49,693 bases of DNA from assembly GCA_022826505.1 (NCBI GenBank), contig JAJDUQ010000256.1, positions 1 through 49,693 of the forward strand, given 5' to 3'. The notes under the pieces were generated by a model. The model worked only from the letters and a program-made list of their open reading frames with translations. It did no database searches and was not told the origin of the DNA. The position numbers and the translations under genes are program-made. The stretch's first letter is position 1, and each line of letters starts with the position of its first letter. Below are positions 47,102-49,693 of the stretch, piece after piece. The DNA comes from Gammaproteobacteria bacterium. Lineage in GTDB: Bacteria; Pseudomonadota; Gammaproteobacteria; HK1.

Positions 47102-47338
47102 ATGCCCAGATTCAACACCGAAGGGCCAGTCGTCACCCGCGATCACTACTGTGTCCCGCCGCTCGAACAGGTGAATCTCGACGAAATTCCAGAGCGTGTC
47201 CGGGACACGCGGTACTTCGTGCTGCACGCGCCTCGGCAGGCGGGCAGGACCTCGACACTGCTCGCACTCCGGGGTCTCAGAATCTTCCGCCGCGAGGAAC
47301 GTATCGACGACCGCATGATCACCGTGTGGGGAATGTGA
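47102..47338 (+). pseudogene. Stub of an AAA-like ATPase with altered Walker A
   Basis: 78 codons from ATG 47102. The first 55 residues match the start of a common class of AAA-like ATPases: RFNTEGPVVTRDHYCVPPLE, then YFVLHAPRQAGRTSTLLAL. Intact members read APRQTGKTS; here the Walker A lysine is arginine. Homology stops after LLALRG and a stop follows within 25 residues, while full proteins have about 500. It is a decayed fragment, probably left by an earlier mobile or defence gene at this site. Confidence 0.65.
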
Positions 47339-47385
47339 CGGCGCGTGCCAGCGGTCCGCGCATCACCATTCGATGGCCGCCACGC

Positions 47386-47802
47386 CTATTCGATGAAGGC
47401 ATCCGCCGAGACACCGAACCGCTTCGACAACGCCGATACCTGGCGAAGGTTGAGCAACCGCTTGCCGCCGAGCACGTCCGACACGACGCTCTGCGCACCG
47501 ATCTCCGGCAGATCCGCCTGCTTCAACCTGTGCTGCTCCATCAGGAATGCGAGCACATCGACGGGCTTGGCATCCGGAAGCGGGTAGCGTGTCGCCTCGT
47601 ATGCCTCGATGAGATCACCGATGCGTTCCGCAAGCGTCGCCAACATGGATGTTTCGTCCGCCCCTCCGGCGTCGAGAACCTCGTCAAGCACCGCGACCAG
47701 GCGCTGATGGTCGTCCTCGGATTGCGGTACGGTCAGGACATGCGCGAGGTACTCCCAATGTGCGATCGCTCCAGTGGCGATGTCCTTGGCTGTCATACTC
47801 AT
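47386..47802 (-). CDS. higA: HigA antitoxin
   Basis: 138 residues from ATG 47802, chosen because GAGGTGA precedes it. A GTG at 47820 in the same frame overlaps the toxin gene and is less likely. The C-terminal HTH reads FLMEQHRLKQADLPEIGAQS followed by VVSDVLGGKRLLNLRQVSAL and SKRFGVSADAFIE, nearly textbook for the HigA family, with an N-terminal helical toxin-binding part. HigA neutralises HigB and, alone or in complex, represses the operon. It lies five bases after the toxin stop, toxin first, as is usual for higBA. It is antisense to the BREX genes and sits between the TOPRIM gene and pglY. Confidence 0.92.
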   Translation of the reverse strand: MSMTAKDIATGAIAHWEYLAHVLTVPQSEDDHQRLVAVLDEVLDAGGADETSMLATLAERIGDLIEAYEATRYPLPDAKPVDVLAFLMEQHRLKQADLPEIGAQSVVSDVLGGKRLLNLRQVSALSKRFGVSADAFIE

Positions 47803-47807
47803 TTCTC

Positions 47808-48095
47808 TCACCTCTTCCACTTCTCGTCGTCATACTCGGTGTGCGTCAGGACTTCGCGTATGTAGACTTTTCTGCGATTGAAGTGAATGGCAGCGACGAT
47901 GCGCTGGTGATTGCCGGCGACGTTGAATACGAAGTATCTGCCGACCTTGTCGACCCCCGGAAATGCGCACCGTAACGCCGCGAAATTCTCGAACGTCGCG
48001 GTCTTCATGAGACTGTACCAACTCGACAGGGCCCTCTCATGCCATGGGAATCGCGCAGCAGCTTCCCGGATTCGCTTCTGGCTGATCACATGCAT
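47808..48095 (-). CDS. higB: HigB mRNA-interferase toxin
   Basis: 95 residues from ATG 48095; the frame stays open further upstream but the HigB family begins here with MHVISQKRIREAAARFPWHE. The core reads FPGVDKVGRYFVFNVAGNHQ and RIVAAIHFNRRKVYIREVLT, ending HTEYDDEKWKR, all close to Escherichia HigB. It is a ribosome-dependent RNase of the RelE fold that cuts translated mRNA. It appears intact with an intact antitoxin downstream. A perfect palindromic operator lies 10 bases before the start. Confidence 0.93.
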   Translation of the reverse strand: MHVISQKRIREAAARFPWHERALSSWYSLMKTATFENFAALRCAFPGVDKVGRYFVFNVAGNHQRIVAAIHFNRRKVYIREVLTHTEYDDEKWKR

Positions 48096-48104
48096 GGACA
48101 AAAT

Positions 48105-48119
48105 ATAGCAGATTGCTAT
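48105..48119. promoter_or_regulatory. Palindromic operator of higBA
   Basis: ATAGCA, three bases (GAT), TGCTAT: a perfect dyad 10 bases upstream of the higB start on the minus strand. A TATATT hexamer overlaps its proximal arm (48107-48102, minus strand) and may be the -10 box, so bound HigA would block the promoter. Confidence 0.6.
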
Positions 48120-48330
48120 GCTGCGACGCGGATTCACCTCCGGTACTGCTTCATTGACAAGGCGCACCGGCCCTTGCGACACACCGAGGAATCGAAGCCG
48201 AACGAGATCGAGACCGGTCCAATCCACCGCGGCGCAAGAGTCTCGGTCCGCAAGGCAACGGATGGAGCACGCCTCGACAGGTTTGCCATCACCCTGCCAT
48301 GACACTTTCCCCAATCGGAGTCCCGAGACC

Positions 48331-49596
48331 GTGACCACCATCGCCGACATCTTCGACCTCCCCGAGCGTGTTCATCAGGGCGACTTCGTGCTGCGATTGT
48401 CGGAGGGGGTGGAGCGGGCCGAGCGGACGCTGAACGACTACGTGGTGACCGAGCAGCTCGCGGGCTGCTTCGACGACGCGCTGTCGTTGATTGGCAGCGC
48501 CGTCGCAACAAACACCAGCAAGGGCGCGTACCTGCACGGGAGCTTCGGCAGCGGCAAGAGCCACTTCATGGCGGTGCTGACGCTGCTGCTGCGCCGGAAC
48601 GCGGCTGCTCGCTCGATCCCAAGACTTGCCGGCGCCGTCGCGAAGTCCAACGCCTGGACCACCGACCGTCGGTTCCTGGTGGTGCCGTACCACATGATCG
48701 GCGCAACCGGCATGGAGTCGGCAATCCTCGGGCGCTATGCCGAGCACGTGCGCGCAATTCACCCGGAAGCGCCGACGCCGGGGTTCTATCAGGCGGACCG
48801 CCTGTTCGAGGATGCGCGGAGCCTGCGCGCCAGCATGGGCGATGCAGCATTCTTCCGCACGCTGAACGAAAAGGTTCGGGACGGCTCGGGCAATGGAGGC
48901 GGTGGATGGGGCGCTCTCGGAAGCGAATGGGATGCGGCCGGATTCGAAGCGGCCCTCGAAGCACCTCCCGGCGACGACGAACGCCTGCGCCTGGTCGGCG
49001 ATCTCATCGATGCCTACTTCAGCGCCGCGCGCACCGTCGACGCGACGAACGACGAGCGCTTCGTTCCGCTCGACGAGGGCTTGAGCGTCATGTCCCGGCA
49101 CGCGCGGGACCTCGGCTACGATGCCCTGATCCTGTTCCTCGACGAGCTGGTCCTGTGGCTCGCGAGCCACGCCGCGGACACCGCATTCGTCAACCGGGAA
49201 GGACAGAAGGTCGCGAAGCTCGTGGAGGCCATGCAGTCCGACCGGCCGATTCCGATCGTGAGCTTCATCGCGCGCCAGCGCGACCTGCGCGAGCTGGTGG
49301 GTGAACATCTGCCCGGCGCGGAGCAGCTCGGATTCGTCGACGTGCTGAACTGGTGGGAGGCGCGATTCGACACCATCACCCTCGAAGATCGCAACCTGCC
49401 GGAAATCGTGGAGCATCGCGTGCTGCGCCCGAAAGATGCAGCGGCGCGGGAGGAGCTGACGGCCGCATTCGAGAGGACCGCCCGGGTGCGCGAGGAAATC
49501 CTGTCCACTCTGCTCACCCGCGACGGCGACCGCAAGATGTTCCGGCAGGTCTCAGCAATTCCCGCTGGGCCGGATGTTCGATGCGTGAGGCGGTGA
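48331..49596 (+). CDS. pglY: PglY, BREX ATPase, broken after about 405 residues
   Basis: 421 residues from GTG 48331, where PglY homology begins (TTIADIFDLPERVHQGDFVL). Walker A is GSFGSGKSH at 70-78 and the Walker B strand is ALILFLDELVLWL. FARQRD-like and IVEHRVLRPKDAA segments follow the family through GDRKMFRQV near 49546. From there none of the three forward frames continues the PglY family; this frame ends in about 15 unrelated codons and a TGA. Full PglY has roughly 1200 residues. Either something has inserted, a deletion has joined foreign DNA, or the assembly is chimeric. PglY is a large AAA ATPase essential for Pgl/BREX type 2. The start lies 211 bases after the higBA operator. Confidence 0.85.
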   Translation: MTTIADIFDLPERVHQGDFVLRLSEGVERAERTLNDYVVTEQLAGCFDDALSLIGSAVATNTSKGAYLHGSFGSGKSHFMAVLTLLLRRNAAARSIPRLAGAVAKSNAWTTDRRFLVVPYHMIGATGMESAILGRYAEHVRAIHPEAPTPGFYQADRLFEDARSLRASMGDAAFFRTLNEKVRDGSGNGGGGWGALGSEWDAAGFEAALEAPPGDDERLRLVGDLIDAYFSAARTVDATNDERFVPLDEGLSVMSRHARDLGYDALILFLDELVLWLASHAADTAFVNREGQKVAKLVEAMQSDRPIPIVSFIARQRDLRELVGEHLPGAEQLGFVDVLNWWEARFDTITLEDRNLPEIVEHRVLRPKDAAAREELTAAFERTARVREEILSTLLTRDGDRKMFRQVSAIPAGPDVRCVRR

Positions 49597-49693
49597 GGAG
49601 CCGCGGTGTGCTCGCGGGATACGACGCAGGGCGAGCCTGGCCGTCGCACGGTGTGGTGCGCAGTGTCGATGGCGGCTACGTTGTTGTTCCCTG
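49547..49693. other. Sequence after the break in pglY, unidentified
   Basis: This tail does not encode PglY in any forward frame. One plus-strand frame is open from an ATG at 49580 to the window end (MREAVRSRGVLAGYDAGRAW) and has no match I recognise. I see no confident transposon end or target-site repeat in the 147 bases available. Confidence 0.4.

Noticed and set aside
48154-48159. TTGACA as a -35 box for pglY
   Set aside because: The hexamer is perfect, but nothing resembling a -10 box occurs 16-18 bases downstream.
49590-49693. Group II intron or insertion-sequence end after the pglY break
   Set aside because: A GTGCG motif and some short repeats occur, but 147 bases show no intron domains, no convincing terminal repeat and no transposase start.

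Overview
The window is high-GC bacterial DNA with dense, short-spaced genes. It has no rRNA, tRNA or CRISPR array that I can see, and no complete insertion sequence. The gene set (hydantoinase A/B, sulfolactate-lyase-like pair, acetamidase, oligopeptidase B, TIGR02466 oxygenase, LLM flavin oxidoreductase, HigBA, HipBA) fits an uncultivated proteobacterium, probably alpha or gamma. That is an inference from gene content and cannot be settled from the sequence alone.

Layout. (a) 1-6700, minus strand: a compact defence operon read right to left. It encodes a large SNF2-type helicase with a C-terminal DUF3883-like domain, a small conserved basic protein, an ImmA/IrrE-like metallopeptidase, a VapBC pair whose antitoxin is frameshifted, and a DUF1156 DNA methylase that runs off the left edge. 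The helicase plus DUF1156 pair recalls DISARM-related arrays. (b) 6800-35630: about 29 kb of catabolic genes, mostly hydrolases of amide, carbamoyl and hydantoin bonds. They are two orphan peptide-type solute-binding proteins, an amidohydrolase, hydantoinase A and B, two cysteine hydrolases, an amidase, an acetamidase/formamidase and a ureohydrolase, with oligopeptidase B, an isocitrate-lyase-like enzyme and a probable (R)-sulfolactate sulfo-lyase (suyAB). Together they suggest scavenging of organic nitrogen and possibly sulfonates. (c) 35690-36800: a decayed hipBA toxin-antitoxin module and its AT-rich operator region. (d) 37052 to the right edge, plus strand: a type 2 BREX (Pgl) locus, pglW-pglX-...-pglY.

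The most interesting structure is in (d). Between pglX and pglY lies a two-gene unit encoding an OLD/ABC-type ATPase and a TOPRIM-like (DUF3226-type) protein, overlapping by one base. A decayed AAA-ATPase fragment and an antisense higBA toxin-antitoxin operon with a clear palindromic operator follow it. The ATPase-TOPRIM pair has the same logic as PARIS (AriA/AriB) and may act as a second line when BREX is inhibited. pglY loses homology near 49546, shortly before the window ends, so the locus is interrupted there or the assembly is chimeric.

Three protein genes (oligopeptidase B, pglX, the TIGR02466 protein) carry in-frame insertions absent from the usual family layout. Those in oligopeptidase B and pglX contain strong inverted repeats, so a palindromic element that spreads through coding sequence is plausible. 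Several modules show decay (vapB frameshift, hipA and hipB frameshifts, ATPase stub, formaldehyde-activating-enzyme stub, pglY break), mostly in and around the defence regions, which suggests high turnover.
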